The notes: generated from the letters alone by a model not told the origin. A stretch of DNA of 64,000 nucleotides from Globisporangium splendens (GCA_006386115.1 VFIW01000047.1:124001-188000), one strand, 5' to 3'; positions 33,233 through 45,378 are shown, numbered from the stretch's first letter. Numbers and translations: made by a program.

Positions 33233-34169
33233 AAGACAGTCATCGTGTCCGACCCGTAACAGATGCGACATTGGACACTCGGTCAACCGAGATGAGTGAG
33301 GATAAGATTCGCGCTCACTCAGTCGTTTAAGCGATTACACCAACAGCGTGATTTAGAAAGCGCGATCATTTGTCGGTTCAGTGAGAGAGCTGTTTGGTTC
33401 AGCGGCCGTAGATTGTGGTCGCGCTTCGAAAAGCCACGTGTAGGAGTTGCGGCGCCTCGCATACCACATGGCGATGAAGTGCTTAGTGCTTCAATCATGT
33501 ACGCTTAGCTGTCTGTGTGTTGTGTATTGACATCACCGTGCAGTCGTATGCATGTTTGGTACAGACAGTAGTATGGTGCGGGCGCTCACTCGTCCAAGTA
33601 AAGTTTGTGCTCATGTGTGTTGTGTGAGACAGTGCATTGTTAACCGGCTAGCGTTGAAGTTCACAGGTGTCAGCCGGCTCAAGTGGATCTTGAAGCGACA
33701 CGCGGGTATCCATGCACCATTGTCGTTAGAAAGGAATAAAAGAATAAAAGTGGCTCGCCACACACGTAAGCCTTCATCGACGCACATGTTTAGTGATCAC
33801 AGACAGCCGAGGTGCGTTGTGTGCGAAGCGCCATTTCTATGTCACGTGCAACTTACAAGGAGCTCGAAGCCTCTTTCTGGTCGACACAAACAAATCACGA
33901 CGCAACATCGACTGGAAGTTCTTTTAATTAGACAAATAGTTTTAGTCTTTAAGCTCTATAGACCTAACGTTTGAGTCGTCGAGCTTTCCTAGTAGAAGCA
34001 ATAGCGAGGACCTCTTCATCCAGCACACCGAGTGGTCAACAAGTCCACCTAGGTTGCAAAGGTCTCGCGAGTAGTCTGATGCTTAACGTTTAATGGTTTA
34101 ATGCATTGTTATTTCGTTTTGCAGCAGTACTCCTCAAACTTGTTTGTATTGTTTGTACTTCGTTTTATC

Positions 34170-35214
34170 TTATGGGTTCGTCGTGGCTGGGAGAAGACCA
34201 ACCTCGGCCAGGAAACCGTCGAGCACTTGGTGAATCTCATCGTGGAAGGGAATATCCTACATAGTCATCGCCATGAGAGGAAACACATTGTGAGTCGGCA
34301 CATACATCCAAACCACCAGTGGTAAAACGAGTGCCAAGTATGTGTGTGTGTATGTGTGTGTATATGTAGCAGTAGTACCTTCATACGCTTGAGCCAGGCC
34401 GACACCTTCGGGTACTTGCTGAAGTCGAAGACGCCCATGAGCTCTGTCTGACCGAACTCACAGTACGCCGCGTAATCCGCGATCGTCGGCGCGTCCGTCT
34501 CGGCGATGTAGTCCTTGACGAGGAACGTCTCGAGGAGCGCGGTGGTCTTGGTGAGCAGGGTGTCGATGTTCTTGAGGTGCTCCTCGTCTTCTGGCGTGAG
34601 TGCGTTGACCTTGGAGTGGATCAACGGCACGAGCACTCGCGGGGTGAGCAGACGCGCGTTGGTGTGGTGCCAGTGCAGGTACTGGTGGATCTTGGCGCGC
34701 GTCTTGACGTCGGCTGGGAAGAGGTCGGTCCAGCCGTACTTCTCGGACAGGTAGATCAAGATGGCGTTGCTGCATCGAGTCATGTCAAGAGAGATGTGAT
34801 GTCAGTCAGTCAGTACGCGAGTGAAGCGGTACTTTGAGAGAGAGAGAGAGAATAGGGAGAGCCGAGTGTGCTTGTTTGTCTGGAGGACCACTCACCCTTC
34901 GAAGATCGAGAAGTCGCCGTCTTGCAGCACGGGGATGAAGCCATTCGGGTTGAGCGCGAGGAACTCGGGCGACGTGAACACGGGACTACCAAAGTCGGCT
35001 TGCACGACCTCGTAGTCGATGTTCTTGACCTTGAGCACCCAGGCGACTGGAACAGCCAGGACAAGTGACAATAGCAGTAGCAGGTAGCAAGACGACAACA
35101 AGTGTCAGCATACTATTAAAGGAGGATCCCTTTTCAGTGCTTCAAAAGCCACATGTGTTGCCTACCTGAGCGACTTGGCTGGCTGATGAGGTTGACGTAG
35201 AGCTTGAGGGCCAT
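34170..35214 (-). CDS. Theta-class glutathione S-transferase, copy D (subtype 2)
   Basis: Exons 35214-35166, 35046-34896, 34769-34379 and 34256-34170 give 225 residues, identical in exon 3 sequence and C-terminus (TTNP) to copy C. What sets it apart is the promoter: the sequence matches the other copies only through the Inr core (35301-35288 on minus) and then changes to segment X, so all upstream elements are different. The new upstream DNA still offers a perfect TAACCGGTTA at 35389-35398, about 175 bp before the ATG. Confidence 0.92.
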
Positions 35215-35301
35215 TGTAAGTTGGTAAGCTGGATTGGTTGCCTGAGGAGCTGGCTGTTGTTTTGTTTGGACTTGAGCTCGTCGGAGGAAATTGGAGAATG
35301 A

Positions 35302-36789
35302 GGAGACTGGACTGGGTGTCGTTGCAAAAAGGCCTTTGTGATGAGAGGAGCATTCATTCCTCCCATCAGCTGGAACAAAACTTCAATATAACCGGTTAAT
35401 GTGGAAGCTTTGCCTGTGGTGCACCCGGCTCGAGACATTTAAACGGATTCCCTGCGAAGAGAGATCGTGAGCGATTGTATGGTGTGTGCATGAGAGCACT
35501 CGCACTGTGATAAAACCAGAGTAAGTACCTGTCTTTATACGTTTGTCATCCTGGAGACTTTGAACTTGACGAATAGATGATCTTGTATGCTTTAATGGAT
35601 CGGCAGTTAGCAAACGAAAATATCTCCGCGACAATTGTGTTTCATCAAGGGAGTTTTATTGACGAGACTTCTCTTTCCAGCAGAGGCTGGATTTGTCGTA
35701 AAAACTAGGGGCTCGATCCTTTCGAGATGGGTGTCGCTGCTCTCGAATCAGGTAGTAGTGCTCACTGATTTGGTGTGTTTTAACCGGTAGTTGTGATCGA
35801 AAAGAGACGGTGCGGGTGGTACCACGGCACCCTCATCACGTTTTGGCACCATCACCATGATTCGCTTTTTATTCCTTCGAGCAAGGAGTACTTAGTACGC
35901 GTTAACAGTAAGCATGCGGGGGGTTTGCCATTTAGATTGCTACCTGGGCTTAGAAACACGATGTGTCAGATCCAGCATGCAAATTGAGTCTTGCTGTCAC
36001 CTCCTTCTAAAATTGGTGCTGAGGCTCTGGATTTTCTCTTGTCACTTCAAGACGACACACTTCACAAAGGCGGATCTCACACTGCATTAACCGGTTATCA
36101 CATGAGCGTCTCACTTGCAACTTCTCTCGATGCAACAAGTGCCCACACGCACGCACGCACGCACCGCACCGTACATGCATATACTACTACGAATTTCTCA
36201 GAGGCAGAGCAGTGCCCGTTTTGGCATGACCATCCTTGGTTGTCAACGAAAGTGTATTGGAAAATCAATTCTCTTGAACACGAAATCTGCAGGTCGCTAA
36301 TAAACACACCACACAAGCGTATCATGTTGCAAGCACATCAGACCTGATCTCGAAGCGAAACAAAGCGTTCCCTGATTCAGCAGTTTCCGCTCTGTTGACG
36401 AGACAAAAAAAGGTCGGTTTCCCCTGACAAAGAGAAGTGGCGATGCAATCACGATGCACGTGTGCATTTCGGCTGCACTAATGAAAGTCGCAACTCTCCA
36501 TCGCCGCTTGCGCCGATCACTTTAACCGGTTCATTCCTGCTACCGAAACAAATTGGATTGATTTCCAAATCAGGATCGACTCAACCAGTTGGCAAGACTC
36601 ACATCCAAACTCACCAAGTCCTGAGTTTATTTGCGCTGTGGTACACATCACCGGGCATATCAATGCGAGACGGTGTACGCTTTCATGCAAACGGCATTTG
36701 TACAGCGCAACCGATTGTCATGAATATTGCGGAGTGGCACGGAGAACAAAGGTGCAGTAATGCCCGGTCACATGATGCAACCATCAATA
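35302..36789. repeat. Segment X (non-coding, inverted copy at 43814-45291)
   Basis: About 1.5 kb found twice in the window in opposite orientation (base x pairs with 80593-x). No domain-bearing ORF. It carries four AACCGGT elements: TAACCGGTTA at 35389-35398 and 36088-36097, TAACCGGTAG at 35781-35790 and TAACCGGTTC at 36523-36532. It also has a short ACGC run near 36150. It acts as upstream DNA for GST-D. Small differences from the other copy exist (for example near 36704). Confidence 0.85.
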
Positions 36790-37213
36790 CAACGCTGGCC
36801 GGTTAACAATGCACTGTCTCACACAACACACATGAGCACAAACTTTACTTGGACGAGTGAGCGCCCGCACCATACTACTGTCTGTACCAAACATGCATAC
36901 GACTGCACGGTGATGTCAATACACAACACACAGACAGCTAAGCGTACATGATTGAAGCACTAAGCACTTCATCGCCATGTGGTATGCGAGGCGCCGCAAC
37001 TCCTACACGTGGCTTTTCGAAGCGCGACCACAATCTACGGCCGCTGAACCAAACAGCTCTCTCACTGAACCGACAAATGATCGCGCTTTCTAAATCACGC
37101 TGTTGGTGTAATCGCTTAAACGACTGAGTGAGCGCGAATCTTATCCTCACTCATCTCGGTTGACCGAGTGTCCAATGTCGCATTTGTTACGGGTCGGACA
37201 CGATGACTGTCTT

Positions 37214-37392
37214 TAACCGGTTAGTTGCAAACTCAGTGGCGCGCGAAACATCCGACGAGAGACACAACTCCTCTGCCTGTCTGAGAAAAGTTGACCGGTT
37301 ATTCGAACTTGCTACATCCACCGCACACTCGGAGGATCTCGCATGAACATCCACCTGCGAGAGCTTCTGCTTCTCTTGTCATTCTCCAATTT
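37214..37392 (+). promoter_or_regulatory. GST-E promoter: AACCGGTT elements plus Inr
   Basis: Perfect TAACCGGTTA at 37214-37223 (about 243-252 bp before the ATG), TGACCGGTTA at 37292-37301 and exact Inr TCATTCTCCAATTT at 37379-37392. Identical to the GST-B promoter in inverted orientation, and repeated at copies H and I. Confidence 0.7.
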
Positions 37393-37465
37393 CCTCCGAC
37401 GAGCTCAAGTCCAAACAAAACAACAGCCAGCTCCTCAGGCAACCAATCCAGCTTACCAACTTACA

Positions 37466-38489
37466 ATGGCCCTCAAGCTCTACGTCAACCTCATCAGCCA
37501 GCCAAGTCGCTCAGGTAGGCAACACATGTGGCTTTTGAAGCACTGAAAAGGGATCCTCCTTTAATAGTATGCTGACACTTGTTGTCGTCTTGCTACCTGC
37601 TACTGCTATTGTCACTTGTCCTGGCTGTTCCAGTCGCCTGGGTGCTCAAGGTCAAGAACATCGACTACGAGGTCGTGCAAGCCGACTTTGGTAGTCCCGT
37701 GTTCACGTCGCCCGAGTTCCTCGCGCTCAACCCGAATGGCTTCATCCCCGTGCTGCAAGACGGCGACTTCTCGATCTTCGAAGGGTGAGTGGTCCTCCAG
37801 ACAAACAAGCACACTCGGCTCTCCCTATTCTCTCTCTCTCTCTCAAAGTACCGCTTCACTCGCGTACTGACTGACTGACATCACATCTCTCTTGACATGA
37901 CTCGATGCAGCAACGCCATCTTGATCTACCTGTCCGAGAAGTACGGCTGGACCGACCTCTTCCCAGCCGACGTCAAGACGCGCGCCAAGATCCACCAGTA
38001 CCTGCACTGGCACCACACCAACGCGCGTCTGCTCACTCCGCGAGTGCTCGTGCCGTTGATCCACTCCAAGGTCAACGCGCTCACGCCAGAAGACGAGGAG
38101 CACCTCAAGAACATCGACGCCCTGCTCACCAAGACCACCGCGCTCCTCGAGACGTTCCTCGTCAAGGACTACATCGCCGAGACGGACGCGCCGACGATCG
38201 CAGATTACGCGGCGTACTGTGAGTTCGGCCAGACAGAGCTCATGGGTCTCTTCGACTTCAGCAAGTACCCGAAGGTGTCGGCCTGGCTCAAGCGCATGAA
38301 GGTACTACTGCTACATACACACAGTTGGCACTCGTTTTACCACTGGTGGCCTGGATTTATGTGCCGACTCACAATGTGTTTCCTCTCATGGCGATGACTG
38401 TATAGGATATTCCCTTCCACGATGAGATTCACCAAGTGCTCGACGGTTTCCTGGCCGAGGTCGGTCTTCTCCCAGCCACGGCGAACTGA
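37466..38489 (+). CDS. Theta-class glutathione S-transferase, copy E (subtype 2)
   Basis: Exons 37466-37514, 37634-37784, 37911-38301 and 38406-38489 give 224 residues. This is the right-arm counterpart of copy B, with the same protein sequence (MALKLYVNLISQPSRS start, PATAN end). Intron 2 holds a (CT)n tract. It converges on copy F, with 298 bp between the stops. The upstream promoter is complete, so the gene is expected to be functional if the duplication is real. Confidence 0.9.
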
Positions 38490-38787
38490 GAAGTGTCGCG
38501 GTCAAATCAACATGCTGCCTCGGGTCTTCAGGTCTCGCAGCCAATTTATACTGATTGGTCGATCCTTTAATTCGCTGAACGGAATAGAAAAGCATTTTGC
38601 ATTTTTGAACAACTTTTGCATGATTTGACGTCATGTACTATTGACTGCAGTATGCGACTTCATTGTGTGAAAAAAATGTGAACAGAACTTGCATTTTTGT
38701 TAAAGGGTGCATTCGTTAATCAAGCACAATGCAAATCCACAAAACGAGAAAATGGCGAAGAAAGCATGTCCATATTCATGTGCTCAG

Positions 38788-39738
38788 TCACGCTTTCTGA
38801 GACGCAGCGAGACCCACGCTCTCCAAGAAGCCAGCGAGGACTTCGTGGATCTCAGTGCGGAACGGAATGTCCTAAATGTTGCACGCAGGCAGACCAAATT
38901 AGAATTCGCACGAGAATCGCACTAAAATGCACCGATATAATGACAAAATGCTATTGTAAGCCCCCTCACCTTCATGCGCTTGAGCCAGGCCGACACCTTC
39001 GGGTACTTGCTGAAGTCGAAGAGACCCATGAGCTCTGTCTGGCCGAACTCACAGTACGCCGCGTAATCTGCGATCGTCGGCGCGTCCGTCTCGGCGATGT
39101 AGTCCTTGATGAGGATCTTTTCCAGCAACCCCGCGTTCTTCTCGATGACCTTGTCGATATTCTTGAGGTATTCTTCGTCTTGCGGAGTGAGCGCGTTGAT
39201 CTTCGAGTGGATCAACGGCACGAACACCTGTGAAGTGAGCAGACGCGTATTCGTATGGTGCCAGTGCAGGTACTGGTGGATCTTGGCGCGCGTCTTGATG
39301 TCGTTTGGGAACAGATCGGTCCATCCAAACTTCTCCGACAAGTAGATCAAGATAGCGTTCCTACAGTTCACAAGCACAAACCATCGGTTGACCCTTCTTC
39401 TCTCTATCGTGTGAGTGTGCATGTCCACTCGTACATACCCTTCAAACATCGAGAAATCGCCGTCTTTCAACACGGGGATCAAGCCATTCGGATTGAGTGC
39501 TAGAAAGTCGGACGATGTGAACACGGGGCTGCCAAAGTCGGATTGCACGAGCTCGTAGTTGACGTTCTTGGTTTTGAGCACCCAGGCAACTGGCACGATT
39601 GCAATTCCATAAAACGAGAACACACACACACACACACAAGTTAATCACATACGTCGGTACATTACAATGGAAAGGCAATTGCTCAGTACCCGCGCGACTG
39701 GGCTGGCTGATCAAGTTGGCGTACAGTTGGAGAGTCAT
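38788..39738 (-). CDS. Theta-class glutathione S-transferase, copy F (subtype 1)
   Basis: Exons 39738-39690, 39589-39439, 39360-38970 and 38871-38788 give 224 residues, the same protein as copy A. It is the right-arm counterpart of A, divergent from the truncated EF-hand/WW copy (39980) and convergent with E. The promoter lacks AACCGGTT, so subtype 1 is probably controlled differently from subtype 2. Confidence 0.9.
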
Positions 39739-39979
39739 GGCGATCTTTCTTGTGTCTGGTTGGGCTTGAGTCTTGTGGCTGACGGAGCTATTTTGGAAAT
39801 GACGCAACGAGAACAAACGAGATCTTCTCACAGAAGATCGAAGAAGAAATATTAAAACGACTCGATCGATCGACGCGGCCAGTAGGACAAAATGAGACTC
39901 TTCGTTCGCCCAGTCTCATGTTGCGACGCGACGCTTTTGGTGTGGTGCAAGCACGCCAAACACCAAAGGTCAACGCTGG
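39739..39979. promoter_or_regulatory. Divergent promoter, right-arm copy
   Basis: Reverse complement of 28233-28473, lying between GST-F (minus) and the truncated EF-hand/WW copy (plus). If active it would drive the truncated chimeric transcript. Confidence 0.5.
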
Positions 39980-42900
39980 ATGGAGCAAGCGTCTGGGTTT
40001 TCCGACGCCTACGGGTATAACGATGGCACCACCTTCGAGCATGACAATGCAGGACTGGAAGATGCTGCTACCCAAGACCAGGATCCAGAGTATGCGGCCG
40101 AGTACTGGCGACTGGATGCCGAGGCGTACGCATGCTTTGCCGCGTTGTGTCCTGAAGGAGAGGGTGAGAGCGTCGCGCTCGGGGATCTTGGTGAGTTGTG
40201 TCGCCGCATGGGTCGAGCGCTCCGCGATGAGAGCGAGCAATTCCGTCTCATGAACGAGCTGGACACGACAAATTCGATGCAGGTCCTGCGCTACGATTTC
40301 GTCACGTGGCTGCTCCAGGATATGCGGGTGGAGCGGGACTTGGCGAACGCGCGCATGTACGTTCGTGAAGAACGAGTCGTCCCAGTTGCGGAGCCCATAT
40401 GGGAAGAGTGTGTCGTGAATATGACGGCGGACCAGTCCGTGAGCATCAGCAATGGCCTCAGTACGTCAAAGTACTTCTACAACACCGTCACGGGCGAGTC
40501 GAAGTGGGAATTACCGAGTCTCGTGCAGTGTTTATGGAATGATGTCCTGGTCCAGGAAGTCAAACGCTCTGCAGCCTCAACTGTTGCGGATCCGATCCAA
40601 TCACTGCTTACAGAAGCTGGAAATATGGAAATGCTACAAGATTTGCGCGTGTTGTTCACAAAATATGACGATGACGGTTCGGGAGCACTCGATGGCACTA
40701 AATTTGAAGACATGTGCGTTGCGATTGGACAGTCGCTCCCCAATGGCAGCGAAAGTGCTCGTACGCTCATGCGCGAAGTTGGTCCGTTCAGTGCGCAGGA
40801 AGTCATCTCGTGGGACGCATTCAGCTACTACTGGGTCACGAATGCGCCGCACGCAGCTCGACAGCACCACTAGCAGTAGTCTGAAGTCGTCAGGCGCGAC
40901 CTGGGAACGCATCGACGTGTTGCATAAGAATAATCTTCCCGTGACGTTCCGGAATATGCAGACGCAGATGGAGCGCTGGAACCATCCAGATATGGAGCAC
41001 AATATCGTGAATCTACTGTTGAGATTGTTCCCAAGCACGAAAATGGACTGGAGCAAGAAGATCGCATTGTTCTTCGATGTGCAATGCCAAAACTCAAGCG
41101 ATGCTGCTGGTAGTAGCCACGATGGCGACCAACAGCAACGCGGCGAGGTGCCATTGCAACGTTCGTGGGATCTGGGCCAATGTGCGCGCGTATTGGTCCA
41201 GCTGGACCATCCCATGACACGCAAGAAGCACGTCGAGAGCGCGATTCACCAGATCCGAAGTCGCTTTGGTGCTGGTGATAGAGGGAGTAGCAGCAGTGAT
41301 TCCACGAGATCAATGCTGGATACTGCGACTTTGGATGGAGCGACGGTCACGGCATGGTTTCTTTACAGCATCCGCAAAGTGGAGATGAACGATTGGGAAG
41401 AACTAGTTGAGTCCACTTCTGGTCAAGTGTACTACTACCACGAGCTCAGCGGTGCGACGCAATGGGATCCGCCGCAGCTGAATTCGCAAATGTCGAGCTT
41501 CCTGAGCAAATTCGGTGGTGGAGGCAGCCACACAACAACATTGTCGAACGACGAGCGCATCACGCGCATGTTTCATCACTACGATCTGGACGAAAGTGGC
41601 AGCATCTCGTTCGACGAATTTCGCAAATTCTATCGCGCGTTATTGCAGAGTCCATCGTCAGGCATATCTTCTCACACCGATGAGCTCCAAATCAAGCAGC
41701 TCTTTTGCGTACTCGACACGAGTGGCGATGGGAGTGTGAGTCTGGATGAATTCAAGATTTGGTGGCGCACGAAGCTTCAGTTGGAAGAAGAAGAGACGGA
41801 AGATGGAAAAATCGCCAAACGTGTTGCCCAACGCCGCGAATTGCGCCGCTCGTTTCTGGAGAATGCCGACGCACTGATCCTTCGTGCAGGCTCAAGTCCA
41901 CTGCAGTTGACGCAGGCCGGCGTAGGAGGAGATGACAACCACGACCAACAGCAGCAGCAAGTGTACTTTGAGTCGAATCTGTTGCCGAGGCTGGTCGCTG
42001 TGCTTGGACACTACCAGCTCAAAGGGCTCGCGTACCGGAACGCATTGAAGCAGTTGGTGCACGGAGACGACACGCTGAGCCAGGAAGTCGAGTTGGAAGC
42101 CTTTCTGGTGTGGTATGACGCATTCGAGGCTTCGGAGCGCGACAAAGACGAAATCGAGACCGCGAAAGCAAAGGCACAGGCAAAATTGCAAGCCCAGGAG
42201 GCCAAAGCACGCCCCAAAGCCAAGGAGCAACAGCACAAGGCGATGCGCAAGTACAAGTTGCAAGAGCAAGCACAAAATGATCAAGACACACGACGCAAGC
42301 AGGTCGAGACGCTGTTTCGTGCGTTTGACACGAACGGATCGGGTTTCCTGGATGAGAAAGAACTGCAGCAGCTCACGAGAGCGCTCGGTCATCCCATGGA
42401 CGACGCACAGGTGCACCAGATGCTGCAGGTCATGGACACGAGTGGCGATAAACAGGTGAGCATGGACGAATTCTGGACGTTCTGGAGCGCGTTCCAGCGT
42501 CCCGACAGGTCTCCATCGCCTAAAAAGCAGCCAAGTAGTAGCACTGTAACGACGACGGCAGCAACTCCAGACAAGCAGCTCCTCTCGAAAAAGGGAAAAG
42601 GCAAACGGCCATCGGTGCTTGAGGCCAGCGCATCGCTGTCAGTGGGGCTGGAAATGGCGAAAACACGGATGCTCAAGTTCTCGCTCGACGATCTCAAAGA
42701 GGCACTTGGAGACTGGAAAGACGAGCTTGCCGACAAGCGCAACGACATGAAGAAGAAGAAGCAAGCAAGCGACGAGAGCTTGGTCCAGAAGAAGCGTAGT
42801 GTGTTTATCCCAACCTGCAAACGGCGGTACGCACATTTGGACGTCACGCGGATCGAGCCCGAAGTCGTTGAGTGTGTCGTCGATCTCATCCACGAAATCA

Positions 42901-43727
42901 CGATCTCCACGCGGCCATTGATGCGTCCGGATGCCGCGCAAACGATCCAAAAGATCGCAAAGGGCTACGTGACGCGCAGTTTCGTGCGCAAGATGATCGA
43001 AACTCGATTCCGACCGCACGTGGACCTGGACACACTCTTTTACTACTACGAAGACTTGGAAAGTGGTCATGTCCTACTGGATCGACCGCTGCACTGCGCC
43101 AAGATATCGACTCGTCCGCCATTTGACTTTGAAGATTGCGACACCAAGCTGGAAAAGTACGAATTTCAGAAAAAGCAGCGTAAGATGCGCTCCAAGAAGC
43201 GATTCTACGAGACGAACGGCTTCGTACATAGTCATCCATTGCTCATCAAAAACTCCGCGACGAAGGCACAACCACCTCGAGCATCCATGTTTGTTCCGGC
43301 CGCAATGTATCTGTGGCATGTCGCTCAATTGGTGCACAAGAAACTTCTCGGAGACATTTGGACTCCGCTGCGACAACGGCAGCACATTCTCACTGAGTTG
43401 ATCGCGAGGCGATACCGGCGGCAATTACAGCAGCGAAGCAGCCAAGGTGCAGCTTACCTGCCGCTGCATTACGTCGCGCGACATGCCGATTTCCCCGTCC
43501 GTGTGGTCGCAGCCATCTCGCAAGGGTACTCGGCAGCGCTGTACGAAACTGATACGTTTGGGTTGGAATGTGTTTTCTCGGAGGATCAGCTTTCGCGCTG
43601 CATTTTTCGCGTCATTGTTTTCATATTAACCAGTTATTCGTCCTACTCCTCATTTTCCTCGTGGTTCGTGACAAGGGAGCTAGTCTATCGGGCAATCAAT
43701 AACAATAATCAACGAAGACGGTGGTGA
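39980..43727 (+). pseudogene. Truncated EF-hand/WW copy with chimeric 3' end
   Basis: Inverted copy of the gene at 22929-28232, from its ATG (39980) through both WW motifs, five EF-hands and the IQ motif. It keeps the same first frame break (near 40822-40873). Homology stops at 43561 just as the ankyrin repeats begin; the frame then runs through about 55 unrelated codons (LECVFSEDQLSRCIF ...) to a stop at 43725-43727. The ankyrin module is lost. It could be a dead copy or could make an EF-hand/WW-only protein in two pieces; the shared frame break makes a full product unlikely unless translation is rescued. Confidence 0.8.
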
Positions 43728-43813
43728 GTCCAACAAATTCTTCTCATCCTTACTTACTTCAGTTTCCGTCAATGTGATTTGAATAGCATCCAACCGTTCC
43801 TGACTCAAACCTT
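43562..43813. other. Junction segment between IR1 and inverted X
   Basis: About 250 bp found only once in the window. It supplies the chimeric 3' end of the truncated EF-hand/WW frame. It contains a degenerate form of the recurrent palindrome, TTAACCAGTTA, near 43626-43636. Confidence 0.6.
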
Positions 43814-45291
43814 GGCATCATGTGACCGGGCATTACTGCACCTTTGTTCTCCGTGCCACTCCGCAATATTCATGACAATCGGTTGCGCTGTGGAAATGCC
43901 GTTTGCATGAAAGCGCACACCGTCTCGCATTGATATGCCCGGTGATGTGTACCACAGCGCAAATAAACTCAGGACTTGGTGAGTTTGGATGTGAGTCTTG
44001 CCAACTGGTTGAGTCGATCCTGATTTGGAAATCAATCCAATTTGTTTCGGTAGCAGGAATGAACCGGTTAAAGTGATCGGCGCAAGCGGCGATGGAGAGT
44101 TGCGACTTTCATTAGTGCAGCCGAAATGCACACGTGCATCGTGATTGCATCGCCACTTCTCTTTGTCAGGGGAAACCGACCTTTTTTTGTCTCGTCAACA
44201 GAGCGGAAACTGCTGAATCAGGGAACGCTTTGTTTCGCTTCGAGATCAGGTCTGATGTGCTTGCAACATGATACGCTTGTGTGGTGTGTTTATTAGCGAC
44301 CTGCAGATTTCGTGTTCAAGAGAATTGATTTTCCAATACACTTTCGTTGACAACCAAGGATGGTCATGCCAAAACGGGCACTGCTCTGCCTCTGAGAAAT
44401 TCGTAGTAGTATATGCATGTACGGTGCGGTGCGTGCGTGCGTGCGTGTGGGCACTTGTTGCATCGAGAGAAGTTGCAAGTGAGACGCTCATGTGATAACC
44501 GGTTAATGCAGTGTGAGATCCGCCTTTGTGAAGTGTGTCGTCTTGAAGTGACAAGAGAAAATCCAGAGCCTCAGCACCAATTTTAGAAGGAGGTGACAGC
44601 AAGACTCAATTTGCATGCTGGATCTGACACATCGTGTTTCTAAGCCCAGGTAGCAATCTAAATGGCAAACCCCCCGCATGCTTACTGTTAACGCGTACTA
44701 AGTACTCCTTGCTCGAAGGAATAAAAAGCGAATCATGGTGATGGTGCCAAAACGTGATGAGGGTGCCGTGGTACCACCCGCACCGTCTCTTTTCGATCAC
44801 AACTACCGGTTAAAACACACCAAATCAGTGAGCACTACTACCTGATTCGAGAGCAGCGACACCCATCTCGAAAGGATCGAGCCCCTAGTTTTTACGACAA
44901 ATCCAGCCTCTGCTGGAAAGAGAAGTCTCGTCAATAAAACTCCCTTGATGAAACACAATTGTCGCGGAGATATTTTCGTTTGCTAACTGCCGATCCATTA
45001 AAGCATACAAGATCATCTATTCGTCAAGTTCAAAGTCTCCAGGATGACAAACGTATAAAGACAGGTACTTACTCTGGTTTTATCACAGTGCGAGTGCTCT
45101 CATGCACACACCATACAATCGCTCACGATCTCTCTTCGCAGGGAATCCGTTTAAATGTCTCGAGCCGGGTGCACCACAGGCAAAGCTTCCACATTAACCG
45201 GTTATATTGAAGTTTTGTTCCAGCTGATGGGAGGAATGAATGCTCCTCTCATCACAAAGGCCTTTTTGCAACGACACCCAGTCCAGTCTCC
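43814..45291. repeat. Segment X, inverted copy
   Basis: Reverse complement of 35302-36779. AACCGGT elements lie at 44061-44070 (GAACCGGTTA), 44496-44505 and 45195-45204 (both TAACCGGTTA) and 44803-44812 (CTACCGGTTA). It ends exactly at the initiator of GST-G, giving that gene the same exchanged upstream DNA as GST-D. Confidence 0.85.
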
Positions 45292-45378
45292 TCATTCTCC
45301 AATTTCCTCCGACGAGCTCAAGTCCAAACAAAACAACAGCCAGCTCCTCAGGCAACCAATCCAGCTTACCAACTTACA

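Larger units (their letters stand above)
31423..35301. repeat. Two direct 2,234-bp GST units (copies C and D)
   Basis: The unit with GST-C repeats with an offset of exactly 2,234 bp as the unit with GST-D, differing by rare substitutions such as 31647 (A) versus 33881 (G). Each unit contains the GST gene, its 3' flank (including a 140-codon ORF on the plus strand with no recognisable domain) and, for C, the full promoter. The D unit loses its promoter at 35302, where segment X begins. Confidence 0.9.
36790..43561. repeat. Right arm of 6.8-kb inverted repeat IR1
   Basis: Reverse complement of 24651-31422. It carries the GST-E promoter, GST-E, GST-F, the divergent promoter and the 5' part of the EF-hand/WW gene. 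The last matching base is 43561, inside codons for the first ankyrin repeats; beyond it the sequence is unrelated. Confidence 0.95.

Noticed and set aside
35991..36347. 118-codon ORF in segment X
   Set aside because: No domain, low-complexity THARTH run, and no sign of splicing or a start context.
37905..38222. 105-codon Arg/His-rich ORF over GST exon 3, present in all copies
   Set aside because: Alternative frame of a conserved coding exon; composition is that of a shadow frame.
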